Source of the DNA: Reinekea marina
Lineage (GTDB): Bacteria > Pseudomonadota > Gammaproteobacteria > Pseudomonadales > Natronospirillaceae
Assembly: GCF_030409715.1 (NCBI RefSeq)
Contig: NZ_JAUFQI010000001.1
Coordinates: forward strand, 2,406,501-2,470,500
Reading direction: 5' to 3'
DNA: 64,000 bases
Shown here: in pieces, positions 17,855 through 27,834 of the stretch
How the letters are laid out: the number at the start of each line of letters is the position of its first letter
How positions within the stretch are numbered: position 1 is the stretch's first letter
Made by a program: the position numbers and the translations under genes
Notes under the pieces: model-generated
Database searches by the model: none
The model's input: the letters and a program-made list of their open reading frames with translations, nothing else
What the model was told of the DNA's origin: nothing

Positions 17855-17977
17855 GTGGCAATAGTCAATGTAATTCGCCATACGCATCTTCGGGATGACC
17901 TATCCATCCGAGAAGTGACCCGAAGAACTGGGTTGTCTCAGAATTCAGTTCTTAACTTAACAGGCCACACACTCTAG
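17855..17977 (+). pseudogene. IS21-family IstA transposase, N-terminal fragment
   Basis: 41 codons from a GTG, reading VIRHTHLRDDLSIREVTRRT then GLSQNSV, the N-terminal helix-turn-helix of IS21 IstA, followed by a stop at 17975-17977. The remaining 450 or so residues and IstB are absent, so it is a decayed remnant. Confidence 0.65.
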
Positions 17978-18067
17978 ACCTTGGCGCCCGCACCAAAAAC
18001 TGGTTATATGTACAGAAATAATTGCATATTCAATGATTAGACTATGTCCTAACCAGAGAAGAATCAG

Positions 18068-18508
18068 GTCTCAATTGATGCTACACCCACCTATAACTGC
18101 ATCTCTCACTGTATTCGTCGAGCCTTTTTGTGTGGGTTAGAACCATATACCCAAGTAAATAACGTCCACTGACTTGGCGGGGTTGAGCAAAAAATATTAG
18201 CGCTAGGCCAAGTATTCTGCATTGATGTCTATGCTTTTGTTGTAATGTCCAACCATTATCATGTGTTGATATTCAATTATAGCTCAAAACAAGCGCAGTT
18301 AACCGACTTTGAGGTACTTGAACGTTGGTCTAGGTTATTTAGAGGCAATCTATTAGTGAATCGCTACGTTCGTGGTGATGATCTATGCGAGGCTGAACTG
18401 CATGTGGTAAATGAAGTGGCCGAGCAATGGCGTGAACGGCTGAACAAAATCAGCTGGTTTATGAAAGTACTTAATAATTACAGAGCTTTGCATAGAGCCA
18501 TAGCATAG
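18068..18508 (+). pseudogene. REP-associated tyrosine transposase (Y1_Tnp) remnant
   Basis: In one frame: YNCISHCIRRAFLCGLEPYT, an internal TGA at 18170-18172, then VFCIDVYAFVVMSNHYHVLI (with the HuH-type HYH motif) and ISWFMKVLNNY before a stop. The order and motifs match the TnpA-REP/IS200-like transposases. The family's C-terminal part (GRFWEGRFKSQ region with the catalytic area) is missing. Inactive by stop codon and truncation. Confidence 0.85.
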
Positions 18509-18562
18509 CTGATACTGTGCTATCGATATTATAATTCTTTAATGATCTAATTTCTTTTAATA

Positions 18563-18590
18563 AGCCCTCTACATATAGAGGGCTTTTTTA
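18563..18590 (+). terminator. Intrinsic terminator
   Basis: Stem AGCCCTCT/AGAGGGCT with an ACAT-type loop and a run of T at 18584-18589, downstream of the decayed REP-type transposase; it reads on the plus strand. Confidence 0.8.
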
Positions 18591-18744
18591 TTTAACTGGC
18601 TTTAAAAAAGGGGTTAAGAATGTGCAAACAAGCTAAGCTTTTCATTAACTAAGTCAATAATCGAAAGTTTGGCAATTAGCATCACGCAACAATATTTTTT
18701 ATCGAGCCTCGAACTTCAAAAACATAAAATTTCGCTTAGCCTAC

Positions 18745-21700
18745 TTAATTAAATTTCTCTGTTTTTCGTGCTAAAACTAATAATAAACTCAATGCGAGAA
18801 ATAATAACCCAAAGCTACCGCTACTTTTTACAACCACAACTGTTGTACTTTGCGTTTCTTGTGCGTTTTGATCTTCGTTTTGATTTACTTCTGTTTCTAC
18901 TGAAGATTCTTCAGAAACATCTACTTCAACAACCACAGATTCTTCGGAAGAATTTGATTCGTTCATTTCATCACTAATATAAAGCTGCGTGGCCGCTTGA
19001 TTGTTTTGAGTGATCGCTATATCAGCTAAACCATCGTAATTCATATCCTGCATAGTTACGCTTGTTGCGTGCTCTCGATTAAATGTGTGCTCACGCGTGT
19101 AAACTGAATCATTTTGAGTAAAGATTTGCACGGTGCCTTGATTGCTTAAAGCAATAATATCCAGAGCATCGTTTCCGTCGAAATCCGCAATGGCCAAACT
19201 TACCACATCACCTGCATCGATGGTTGCGACGCTTAACAGAACATTTGAGTTGACCCGGTACAACTCAAGACTAGGGATATTTTCACCTGTACTGCGTGCT
19301 ATGAAAAATTCGTTTTCAGTGCCGTCATTATTTATATCTGCAACAACAACAGTATGACTCTCTGTAACGGTTGAACCGATTAATATAGGGCTGCTAGCAA
19401 GTATTCCAGAAGTTTGATCTTCACCAGCGTTCAAATAAACGAGGTCGCTGTCATCAAGATTCGTAACAATGAGATCCGGGTAGCCGTCTAGATTGTAATC
19501 AATTACGTCAATATCGCTGGTGTCTGCATCCCCAAAGCTATCACTCACTGTAAAGCCATTGGCTTGATTGTTTACATAAATCTGATTCACACCTGAATTG
19601 GCAAAGACTAGATCAAGATAATTGTCGTGATTAATATCGATTGCCACAACAGAATGGCTTTCCGAAGAGCCCAAACTTATGTCCGAACCAAATGTGCCAT
19701 TACCTTGGTTAAAGAATACGCTGTTAGCACCATGGTGCGCGAAAACTACATCGTTTAGTTGGTCGTTGTTTAAGTCAACAATCAAAACAGAAGAAGCATT
19801 TCTATGAGTCGTAAACACTTCAGATTGAGTTAAAGAACTAAAATCAGCGTTAAATTTATAGCCATATTCTACAGTAGTTCCTCCGTTAGCAAAGAGAACT
19901 TCTTTCTTGTTGTCTCCGTCTAAATCTCCAAAGCTCGCTGCTTGCGTATTCTGAGTAGCGAGTACAGTGTCAGTAAGTTGCGGTGAAGTTTGGTTGTCAT
20001 TAAATATTAGGGTGAGGTCCTGCCAGTTATTTGAACCGTCGGGGTCTGTTTGGGTTCCAAAAATCTCTGCACTTATGTTTTCTGTATCAGAGCTACTTTG
20101 AGAAACTGTTAGGCTGTAGTCTTTGCTGCTTAAAAGACCAGTGAAGTCACATCGTACTTGTATTGCAGTATTAAAAGTGCAATTTGGATGTATGGCGCTA
20201 GTAGTCGTATTGGCATCTACCGTTATCAACAGATAACCATCAGCATTGACTTTCGGACCATCATTGATTGCACTTACGTTTATCACGGCTGATTCATTGA
20301 GACCCACTAACTCTTCAGCCGTATTGAGGGTGACAGATAAATCTGAACTATTGGCATCGGCAACCGTTAGGTTAAAGTTTAGATTGTCTGATAGTGCACC
20401 GTCGCTAGCGGTCACTGTAACGGCCTGAGTACCGATATCAGAGTTGGACGGCGTTCCTGTTAGCTGCCCTGCATTGTTGATCGAGAGCCAACCATGAGCG
20501 CTACTCACAGAAAAAGTTATTGAACCGCTATCAACATCGGTTGCTGAAAAAGTTGAGCTGTAGCTGCCTGGGTAAGTTACGGTTGTCGATGGTGCACCGC
20601 TGATTACAGGAGCGTCATTAATTGAGTTTACGGAAAGGCTAAATGATACAGTACTACTGTTTGTTTGCCCGTCGTTAACATAAGCACCAACAGATAGGGT
20701 TCCATTAAAGTGTGTATTTGGTGTAACCGTATTGCCTGAAATACTGTAATTGTCACCACCAACAATGACCAAGCTAAAAGTCGCATCATCAGGATCGCTA
20801 ATCGTGAAGTCGCTCACCGTGAAACTATGGCTTGTATCTTCATCAATGCTCACCGTTGGTGTTGTAGTGATCGATGGTTTATCGTTTATGGCATTTACAG
20901 TTACGATTAAATTGTAACTGTCGCTGTTTGCTTCGCCATCGTTCACGGTTACCGGAACAGTTAAGGCGCCGCTAAAATTTAACGCGGGTGTTATTTCACT
21001 ACCCGACACAGAATAGTTGGCACCTGAGCCGACATTGAGTGTAAATGAAGTGTCGTCCGGGTCAGCAATGGTCAACATTGAGACGGATAGTAATAAGCTG
21101 TTATCTTCATCCACTGAAATATTACTCTGAGCATTAATCAGCGGTTTATCATTCACTGAATTTACCGTTATGCTCAAGTTGAAATTTTCACTGTCATCGG
21201 CGCCGTCATTCACGCTAACGGGAACTGTTAAAATTCCATTAAAATTCTCATTGGGGGTGACCATATTCCCAGACACTGAATAATTAACGCCACTGTAAAC
21301 TGTTAACGTAAAGTCAGAAGGGAAATTGTTGTCAGAATCGGCAACCGTTAGGTCTGCTAGCGCAAGCGTTATTGCCGTGTCCTCATCGGTAGCCAATGCA
21401 GATTGCCCAGTAATAACCGGAATAGCATTATTTGAACTATATATATTCCAGCCGATGTCTTGTAACAGCGCCGTGGAATGATCATGACTCGCGTCTCCCG
21501 TATACTGAGGCTCCATCAATTCATTCGGGTTGAGCTCGGTGTCAAAATGCGATATCGAAGAGCCACCTTCGTAGGAGGAAGGCGCATACATTTGCACCTT
21601 TCCACTATTAACACCTGCGGTCAAGTCACCACTTAAGGCGGTAACGGCAGCGCCATCCCACACTACATTGCCATCATTCACAACAGAAGAATTTCGCTCA

Positions 21701-22362
21701 GCACTACTCATTGCACTCCAAGCTTTAGCGGTGGTTTGGTCTTTAAGGAAGGTTGTGAAAATGTCGATAATTCCCCCGTTATTGTTACCATCAGACATCA
21801 CTAAAGAGAGAATGCCTAAACCGTGCCCAAGCTCATGCAAAACCACTTCGTAAAAGTCGATATAACCCGATGGAGTATTCCCATCCATTCCATAATACCA
21901 ACCACTACTGGCTAAGCAGTCTGCGTTTCCAATATCTGCATTAAATTGTGCCGAGATATCGGCATTGCCAGTAAAGTAATCGGATCCATAATAAGCATTA
22001 ATCAGTGCAGTGGGGTACCAAACATCATTCTGAAGACCGAATGATTCAGCACCTGAAGAAAAATAAGTACTCAAAGGTCCTGCGGAACCCAACGTCGCGG
22101 ATGTAGAGTTGCAGAAAAGGGCTGAGCTAAATTCGGCATCAATAACAATATCGGTAGGGCTTACTAATATGTCAGCCCAAACCTGCACAGCGGCTACGAA
22201 TGCGGCTTCACGATCAGCACCGTCTACACCATCGAACCCACCATTTTTATTTATAATAAAGGTAGATCCATTTCCATTTACTGTTACAGATGCCGCCTGA
22301 GCAAGTGCAGACAAAGCTAAACAAAAAACAATGATCGATATTTTTAGACTGTTAATATTCAT
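18745..22362 (-). CDS. Large secreted metalloprotease with cadherin-like and FG-GAP repeats
   Basis: About 1205 residues from the ATG at 22362, preferred because it gives a clean signal peptide (MNINSLKISIIVFCLALSA) and overlaps the upstream stop by 11 bases. Residues about 25-335: metalloprotease with HELGHGLG (H176, E177, H180). Then three near-identical cadherin-like repeats (each with PNENFNG-type and VNDG motifs), an Ig/He_PIG domain (STFSATDVD), a CARDB-like domain, and about seven FG-GAP/VCBS repeats with DxDxDG calcium loops (850-1130). The tail is acidic linker, SSGSFGLLFLALSLLLVLAR, then basic end: a GlyGly-CTERM-like sorting signal. Likely secreted and surface-processed. The third zinc ligand is not evident (S follows HELGHGLGIL). 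Confidence 0.85.
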   Translation of the reverse strand: MNINSLKISIIVFCLALSALAQAASVTVNGNGSTFIINKNGGFDGVDGADREAAFVAAVQVWADILVSPTDIVIDAEFSSALFCNSTSATLGSAGPLSTYFSSGAESFGLQNDVWYPTALINAYYGSDYFTGNADISAQFNADIGNADCLASSGWYYGMDGNTPSGYIDFYEVVLHELGHGLGILSLVMSDGNNNGGIIDIFTTFLKDQTTAKAWSAMSSAERNSSVVNDGNVVWDGAAVTALSGDLTAGVNSGKVQMYAPSSYEGGSSISHFDTELNPNELMEPQYTGDASHDHSTALLQDIGWNIYSSNNAIPVITGQSALATDEDTAITLALADLTVADSDNNFPSDFTLTVYSGVNYSVSGNMVTPNENFNGILTVPVSVNDGADDSENFNLSITVNSVNDKPLINAQSNISVDEDNSLLLSVSMLTIADPDDTSFTLNVGSGANYSVSGSEITPALNFSGALTVPVTVNDGEANSDSYNLIVTVNAINDKPSITTTPTVSIDEDTSHSFTVSDFTISDPDDATFSLVIVGGDNYSISGNTVTPNTHFNGTLSVGAYVNDGQTNSSTVSFSLSVNSINDAPVISGAPSTTVTYPGSYSSTFSATDVDSGSITFSVSSAHGWLSINNAGQLTGTPSNSDIGTQAVTVTASDGALSDNLNFNLTVADANSSDLSVTLNTAEELVGLNESAVINVSAINDGPKVNADGYLLITVDANTTTSAIHPNCTFNTAIQVRCDFTGLLSSKDYSLTVSQSSSDTENISAEIFGTQTDPDGSNNWQDLTLIFNDNQTSPQLTDTVLATQNTQAASFGDLDGDNKKEVLFANGGTTVEYGYKFNADFSSLTQSEVFTTHRNASSVLIVDLNNDQLNDVVFAHHGANSVFFNQGNGTFGSDISLGSSESHSVVAIDINHDNYLDLVFANSGVNQIYVNNQANGFTVSDSFGDADTSDIDVIDYNLDGYPDLIVTNLDDSDLVYLNAGEDQTSGILASSPILIGSTVTESHTVVVADINNDGTENEFFIARSTGENIPSLELYRVNSNVLLSVATIDAGDVVSLAIADFDGNDALDIIALSNQGTVQIFTQNDSVYTREHTFNREHATSVTMQDMNYDGLADIAITQNNQAATQLYISDEMNESNSSEESVVVEVDVSEESSVETEVNQNEDQNAQETQSTTVVVVKSSGSFGLLFLALSLLLVLARKTEKFN

Positions 22363-22801
22363 GAATTGTAACCGTTCCATCTTCGTTGATGACAGCGACG
22401 GGCACGGTACGAGGACCATTCGTCATTAGGAAAACACCCGGCTGAGTTTCAACTACCGTCGTTGCTGAGTTGTCTCTTCCGCTTAAGGATTGGATTTCTT
22501 GTTGCATTGCTACTGGCAGTGTTTCTATTCTTTTCGCGTTGGGTTCAGCTGCTGATGTATTAGTGGCAGTGCCAATGACGCCCATAGATCCAACGTTCCC
22601 ACTAGCTGAAGTTTGCGATGTCATATTAGGTAATTGAGAAGGTAATGTGGTTAAAGGCGCATTAACCGGTGTGTCTTCAGACCCAGCTGATGATTTTGTG
22701 GAAGAGGCTACCAAGTCTGGCTGGCTTAAGCTTAGTCTTACAATCCATGAAGAGATTGCGAGGATTATAACCGTGCCGATTATTAAACTGCGCTTGAGCA
22801 C
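22352..22801 (-). CDS. Small exported or membrane-anchored protein coupled to the metalloprotease
   Basis: 149 residues: N-terminal hydrophobic helix (LIIGTVIILAISSWIVRLSL), a Ser/Thr/Pro/Ala-rich linker of about 70 residues, then a compact C-terminal part (QSLSGRDNSATTVVETQPG and a DGTVTIHEY end). No family recognised. Its last codons overlap the protease start, so both are made together; it could be a chaperone, inhibitor or maturation helper (inference). Confidence 0.65.
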   Translation of the reverse strand: MLKRSLIIGTVIILAISSWIVRLSLSQPDLVASSTKSSAGSEDTPVNAPLTTLPSQLPNMTSQTSASGNVGSMGVIGTATNTSAAEPNAKRIETLPVAMQQEIQSLSGRDNSATTVVETQPGVFLMTNGPRTVPVAVINEDGTVTIHEY

Positions 22802-23338
22802 ACCCTTCCCCTGTACAGTGGTTTATCCACACAAACTAAATGATTAACTCACACTTTCTATACCAACTAACAAATACCCACAAAACAAGAAGATGCGTCA
22901 AATAGTTGCTTGTTTTAAAGTAATTTTTAGCAGAATATCAAGGGAAATATCGACGAAAACATGACACCTACGTTAGGTCGTCAATAAAATGTCTAACGAA
23001 TATTCTAATTCTTAAGCAATGGCGCTTATCCAGAGTTAGATCAAACTGATAAATCAATCGTTGAAGTACATGCTTTTGTCGGGTAAATCTCACTTACGGC
23101 TCAAATATTTCCAACCGGAGAATAGATTCATATACCAATGATAAGTAGAAAAACAATGTAAGTGTTATCTACTCTATTACTAACTAATACTTTGTATTAA
23201 GTAGCCTTAGCGATCCATGTTTAATAATGTAATACCTAAATAGTCCGAGCAAATTACTTGCTCGGACTATTCTACAATCTACTGATATAAATGAAGGGGA
23301 GATCACAGCTGCAAATTTTCCGGAGTCACCTGAACTTT
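22802..23338. other. Intergenic, non-coding
   Basis: No gene on either strand. The only structure is a 13-base inverted repeat, AATAGTCCGAGCA/TGCTCGGACTATT at 23239-23272, downstream of the minus-strand GGDEF/EAL operon's preceding region; it has no T tract and could be a weak bidirectional terminator. The promoter of the two secreted-protein genes should lie at 22810-22950. Confidence 0.5.
23239..23272. repeat. Perfect inverted repeat (hairpin)
   Basis: AATAGTCCGAGCA and its complement TGCTCGGACTATT separated by about 7 bases. Downstream (on the minus strand) of the GTPase/GGDEF-EAL operon end at 23339; probably a transcription stop or mRNA-stabilising hairpin, without a clear T run. Confidence 0.6.
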
Positions 23339-25495
23339 TTACCTATAAAGAAGGTTATTTTTTTTAAAGTTTTGATAGGCATTGGTTAATTCACCAAACG
23401 GTAATGGCTTATAAAACATGTACCCTTGTATAAAGTCGCATTGATATTGATTTAAAAGCGCTAGCTGCTCCTCAGTTTCAACTCCTTCAGCAATGACCTT
23501 TTTCTCTAACAAATGCGCTAATGAGATAATAGATGAAATAATGACCTGACTTTCTCGATCATCAGGAAGTTCTTGCACAAAAGATTGATCAATTTTTAGA
23601 AAATCAACAGGTAGGCGTCTTAAGTAGTTTAGAGAAGAAAAACCAGTACCAAAATCATCTAAAGAAATAGCAACACCAAGGTCTTTAATCTTATTTAAAA
23701 GAACGGTTACTTTGTCCATGTCATCCAAAAAGCAGCTTTCTGTAATTTCTAACTCCAATCGGTCAGCTGGAAATCCAGTATTCTCTAACACGTCTGTAAG
23801 TAACTTATAAAAATCAGGGTGTTTCAATTGCTTAGCTGAAATATTAACAGCAACTTTAATTGGTATATTGTCGCAAAGAAGTATATTACCCTGTTTACAC
23901 GCCGTGGCTAATATCCACTCACCTAAAGAGACAATTAGTCCGGAAGACTCCGCCACCGGTATAAAATCAATTGGTGCTACTAAACCTAACTCAGGGTGAT
24001 TCCACCTAGCCAACGCTTCTAGCCGAAAATATGGTTCACCTTTTATGCTAATTTGTGGTTGGTAGTACAATTCAAATTGTTGGCTCTCAATTGCAGACCT
24101 AATTTCATACTCACGCTGATGAAATACGTCTAACTTTTTATCTAGGTCTTGGCTGTATGAACGGGCATGATTGCGACCTAGCTCCTTGGCTGCGTACATT
24201 GCGGTATCGGCATGCTTTAGCAAATCAGCGGCTGACTGCCCATTGACATGCTCTGCGAATCCTATACTTGCGCTGACAGAAATAATACCCTCTGCTAACG
24301 TCAACGGTTCTCTAATACTGCCTAACAATCGATCGCAAATAGCAGCAGCATTTTTACTCACTTTGTCACCGACCAAAATCACTAGAAATTCGTCACCACC
24401 CAGATGCGCTACAAAATCTGTTCGCTTTACACCTCGGGAAATTCGTGACGCCATTGCTCCTAATACTTGGTCTCCTGCATCATGACCAATTCGATCATTC
24501 ACTGATTTAAAATAATCAAGATCAATATAAACAAGCGTGCAGGCGTCTCCTTGCTCTAGGCAGGCGTTAATTTTTTTCCAGAAATACCGGCGATTTGGCA
24601 AGTGGGTTGTAAAATCATATTCGTTTACATTGCCAGAGTCTGACAAGCCAACATTCATAAACTTACTCAGGTCATTTGCCACACAGACAAAATGAGTAAT
24701 TTTTTGATGTTCATTTTTGACAGGACCAATTGCAAGGCGAATCCACTTACGTTTACCCATTAAATCTTTTGATTCAAACTCACCTTCCCAATGCTTCCCA
24801 GAACTAACTACGCGTTGTATTTCTGGATAGTATTGCTCGGCTTCTTGAATCCAATGATCTAATAAAGAACGCCGACTAAATTCCTTATCTTCTTCAATTT
24901 GATAAATATCGATCAGTGCTTTGTTGAATACTTCGACACTGCCGTCTGGCTGGCATACCATAACCGCAGAGCTGGTTGAATCAACGGACTGTGAGATGGC
25001 AGATAAGGACGCTTCGTGCTTTAAGTGACTTTCTATTTGCGACTGAAGAGAACGTTGCCGATGATTTAACTCTACAACCATCTTTTCATTTGCCAATGCA
25101 ATTTCTCGTGCTTTTTGAAATACATGTTGGCGTTTTTCATAGCTATCAGCCATATTCTTTATCAAAAGATAACAATGATCATTTGTTTTTAACGCAAAGG
25201 CTTCCATCATCACTTCGCCAGCATCACTGTCTTCTATCCAAAGGCCAGAGTTAACGGTTCCATCATTATCACTTGCCCAAATTTTTTCTGCGTCAAACAT
25301 AAAGTTCTCGACAAAAGGAAACGCTGAAACCAGATCGAACTCTTTGTCATTCTCGTCTAGTGGCTGTTCAATGCATGTTTGATACAGTTTTTCAAACCAT
25401 GTTGGCGTTAATGAGAGTGCTTCGAACCTACCCAAAGGAAGTGGTTCAAATGCGATCACATCTAATGCATGAACAATATCAAGTAGTTTATTCAC
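23339..25495 (-). CDS. PAS-GGDEF-EAL cyclic-di-GMP signalling protein
   Basis: 718 residues, no membrane segment. N-terminal 150 residues: unrecognised domain plus a helix (about 120-165). PAS about 165-290 (MVCQPDGSVEVFNKAL). GGDEF domain about 295-455 with intact LGGDEFLVIL, so diguanylate cyclase activity is possible. EAL domain about 470-715 with RLEALARW, ITESCFLDD, DDFGTGFSSLNYL and KIDQSFV, all catalytic phosphodiesterase residues present. Both activities could exist. Its ATG overlaps the GTPase stop by 4 bases (ATGA): last gene of the coiled-coil/OmpA/GTPase operon, so it is a likely output of that module. Confidence 0.95.
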   Translation of the reverse strand: MNKLLDIVHALDVIAFEPLPLGRFEALSLTPTWFEKLYQTCIEQPLDENDKEFDLVSAFPFVENFMFDAEKIWASDNDGTVNSGLWIEDSDAGEVMMEAFALKTNDHCYLLIKNMADSYEKRQHVFQKAREIALANEKMVVELNHRQRSLQSQIESHLKHEASLSAISQSVDSTSSAVMVCQPDGSVEVFNKALIDIYQIEEDKEFSRRSLLDHWIQEAEQYYPEIQRVVSSGKHWEGEFESKDLMGKRKWIRLAIGPVKNEHQKITHFVCVANDLSKFMNVGLSDSGNVNEYDFTTHLPNRRYFWKKINACLEQGDACTLVYIDLDYFKSVNDRIGHDAGDQVLGAMASRISRGVKRTDFVAHLGGDEFLVILVGDKVSKNAAAICDRLLGSIREPLTLAEGIISVSASIGFAEHVNGQSAADLLKHADTAMYAAKELGRNHARSYSQDLDKKLDVFHQREYEIRSAIESQQFELYYQPQISIKGEPYFRLEALARWNHPELGLVAPIDFIPVAESSGLIVSLGEWILATACKQGNILLCDNIPIKVAVNISAKQLKHPDFYKLLTDVLENTGFPADRLELEITESCFLDDMDKVTVLLNKIKDLGVAISLDDFGTGFSSLNYLRRLPVDFLKIDQSFVQELPDDRESQVIISSIISLAHLLEKKVIAEGVETEEQLALLNQYQCDFIQGYMFYKPLPFGELTNAYQNFKKNNLLYR

Positions 25496-26010
25496 GGACG
25501 ACCCTGATGCGTGTCGAAATACATCATCTTTTCGGCTAAATCTTGAAAGGCTGCATCTACATTAGTACCATCTTTAGCGCTAGTAACAAAGGTTCCCATA
25601 TTTTTTTCAGCCATGTCAGCTAAGAAACTGTCGTCCATCTTCCATTCTTGAATTAAGTCAACTTTATTGGCAATTAAAACAATGGGAACTTCTCCTAATA
25701 CCCGTTGTATAGGACTCATTAGGCGCTGAAGGTTGTCATAGCTTTTCGGACGAGTACCATCAACCACTAAAAGTATGCCACTCGATCCACGTAAGTAGTT
25801 TGCTTTAAGCTCAGTAAACACATCGTCCCCTTCAATATCCCATATTAATAGTTTAATAAGCTGATCATTAATAGTTATAGATTTCTTTGAAATCTTCACT
25901 CCTATTGTGGTCTGGTATTTTTCACTATAAATACTTTCAACAAAACGCTTTACTAAACTTGTTTTTCCAACCGCAAAAGAGCCTACCATACATATTTTTT
26001 TGGCAATCAT
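25492..26010 (-). CDS. Ras/Rab-like small GTPase
   Basis: 172 residues. P-loop GSFAVGKTS (10-18), switch I YQTTIGVKI (T34/T35), switch II WDIEGDD (D58-G61), NKVD (115-118), TSAKDG (143-148). The effector-region spacing is that of eukaryote-like Rab/Ras proteins rather than Era/Obg GTPases. The catalytic glutamine after DxxG is replaced by Asp, so it probably needs a partner for hydrolysis, as in MglA. No lipidation CaaX motif. Start and stop overlap neighbours by 4 bases each (ATGA). The upstream protein's Roadblock-like part could be the MglB-type partner (inference). Confidence 0.93.
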   Translation of the reverse strand: MIAKKICMVGSFAVGKTSLVKRFVESIYSEKYQTTIGVKISKKSITINDQLIKLLIWDIEGDDVFTELKANYLRGSSGILLVVDGTRPKSYDNLQRLMSPIQRVLGEVPIVLIANKVDLIQEWKMDDSFLADMAEKNMGTFVTSAKDGTNVDAAFQDLAEKMMYFDTHQGRP

Positions 26011-27824
26011 TGAATACCCTTTACAACGTCGCTTTCCAATTCTGAATATAAACTGACGCTAACTCGGCGTTGAGAGTCTGCTGACAACTCAGAACCATCT
26101 ACATGCCCAAACCCCCAGCTGACAATTAACGTAGAGTCCACACCGTTTTCAACCAACATGTCTTTTACATGGCTTGCACGAAGCTGACTTATTCGTTGAT
26201 TAGCATCTACTGATCCTTGACTGTCTGCAAACCCTACTATTAATAGTTCGAAGGCAGGGAAACCATAGTCAGTATGTAAACTGTTCAATTGCTTTAAGTT
26301 TTTTACCAATCTTAATAATTCAACCTGACTTTCTTGGGTCAGCGCTAATGAACTTGGTAAAAAGTAGAATGAAACACTCCCTACCTCTTGAATCAATTGC
26401 TGGTATTGGTCGGATTGAGTAATGCTTGCTTTTGCCAAATTTTCAGCTTGCAAAATAGTGACATCAGAAAAGTCTACACGGTTATAAAAGTCGTTAAATT
26501 CTGCGCTACTCATAATTTTTTTTAAACTCTCTTGTGAAATTATTCCAGAAAGCCTTAATTCACCATTTTGCTCAAAAGCTTTAACCTGATCAAAATTACT
26601 CAAGAGTGTTTGAATACTTTCGCTTACATCTACACTTTCAACACTGCCAGCGTTCTCAGGCAATTGAAAATAGACAATTTGCTCATCTAGGGAGAGTTGC
26701 ATCAGATCGCTGGAAATATCTTTCGACACGGATGAAACTAATCGCGACATAGGATCCCTAAGTAGTGAACCTGTTATAAGATCCCCAGCCCTTTCATGGC
26801 TAACCAAGGCATAGCCAGGTTCTAATTTAAGTATTGTTATAATCCGTTGATACTCCTGACTATATATGTACTGAGTATAAACACTATTAACTATAAGCCC
26901 TACGGTAATTAATAACACCACAATTGCAGCGAACGGAATTTTTGGCTTTTTTTCAACTTCGAGAGCTTGTGATAAAAGACACGCTTTTAGAATTGTGTGT
27001 GTCTCAGAAAAAGGATCGAGATCACCATTGAAAGTCTCGATCTCTTGAGCAAATCCGGCCTGGATTTGCTCAGACGCCTCATCTAACGTTATGCGTACTT
27101 GCTCACTAACGATTCCTCTAACCGCTGCGGCTATAATCACATCTGGACCCGCGCTTATATGCAATTGAAATTCACCAAATCGAATCCCTTCGAGTGTACC
27201 GGATCTGTCCTGTTCAAAAGAGTCAGTGATAAAATCTAATATTGCTGTGAGCATACTCGAAACAAGCTCAGGGTCTTGAGTTTGTATTTCTGGTTGCGCA
27301 ACGTGATTTAGTAGAAGACCTGTTTCCCGATGTACTAACAAAACTTGTTCCACTCGGAACTTTAGAGAATTTAGCAATACGTATTGAGCATATGGAATAC
27401 CTGCTCGGTTTGCTTTGAACCGCCACCAAAAAGATTTAATATTTAAGCTTTGTTCTAAAATACTATTTAAAGACTGAAACATATCCGCTAATGCAACAGA
27501 TACGGCCCTTCTAACGGCAGGACCCAAAATAGGAAATATAACATTTATAATTCGATTAGGGTTTTCATCAATGGATGTTTTTAGAGCGCTATCTACAATG
27601 GGAGCCAAAGAACGAGTAACAGAATCATCCTGCTTGCTTCGCTTTTTAATGGCCTCTGAAACCACGTTAGCGACCCGATCTTCATCACTCTCCTTTGACA
27701 ACAAAGATTCTAGCGCTTCTTGGTACTCATCACCCAAGACAAGTGATCTTAGTCGATCGACCTCATCTTGTTGACGCGTGTAGTCTTCAATATTTCCAAC
27801 GGATCCCCGTTCAATTGGCTTCAT
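26007..27824 (-). CDS. Inner-membrane protein with Roadblock-like cytoplasmic domain and periplasmic OmpA domain
   Basis: 605 residues. Cytoplasmic part 1-295: helical 30-145, then about 157-260 an alpha/beta stretch (VEQVLLVHRETGLLLNHVA, SSMLTAILDFITDSF, GPDVIIAAAVRG) that reads like a Roadblock/LC7 fold. One TM helix about 297-315. Periplasmic middle 320-475. C-terminal OmpA-like peptidoglycan-binding domain about 480-600 (IVGFADSQGSVDANQRISQ). Roadblock proteins act as GAPs or scaffolds for small GTPases, and the next gene is such a GTPase, so a membrane-spanning link from cell wall to GTPase is likely. The Roadblock call is my reading; the OmpA and TM calls are firm. Confidence 0.85.
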   Translation of the reverse strand: MKPIERGSVGNIEDYTRQQDEVDRLRSLVLGDEYQEALESLLSKESDEDRVANVVSEAIKKRSKQDDSVTRSLAPIVDSALKTSIDENPNRIINVIFPILGPAVRRAVSVALADMFQSLNSILEQSLNIKSFWWRFKANRAGIPYAQYVLLNSLKFRVEQVLLVHRETGLLLNHVAQPEIQTQDPELVSSMLTAILDFITDSFEQDRSGTLEGIRFGEFQLHISAGPDVIIAAAVRGIVSEQVRITLDEASEQIQAGFAQEIETFNGDLDPFSETHTILKACLLSQALEVEKKPKIPFAAIVVLLITVGLIVNSVYTQYIYSQEYQRIITILKLEPGYALVSHERAGDLITGSLLRDPMSRLVSSVSKDISSDLMQLSLDEQIVYFQLPENAGSVESVDVSESIQTLLSNFDQVKAFEQNGELRLSGIISQESLKKIMSSAEFNDFYNRVDFSDVTILQAENLAKASITQSDQYQQLIQEVGSVSFYFLPSSLALTQESQVELLRLVKNLKQLNSLHTDYGFPAFELLIVGFADSQGSVDANQRISQLRASHVKDMLVENGVDSTLIVSWGFGHVDGSELSADSQRRVSVSLYSELESDVVKGIQ

Positions 27825-27834
27825 TGAATACCCA

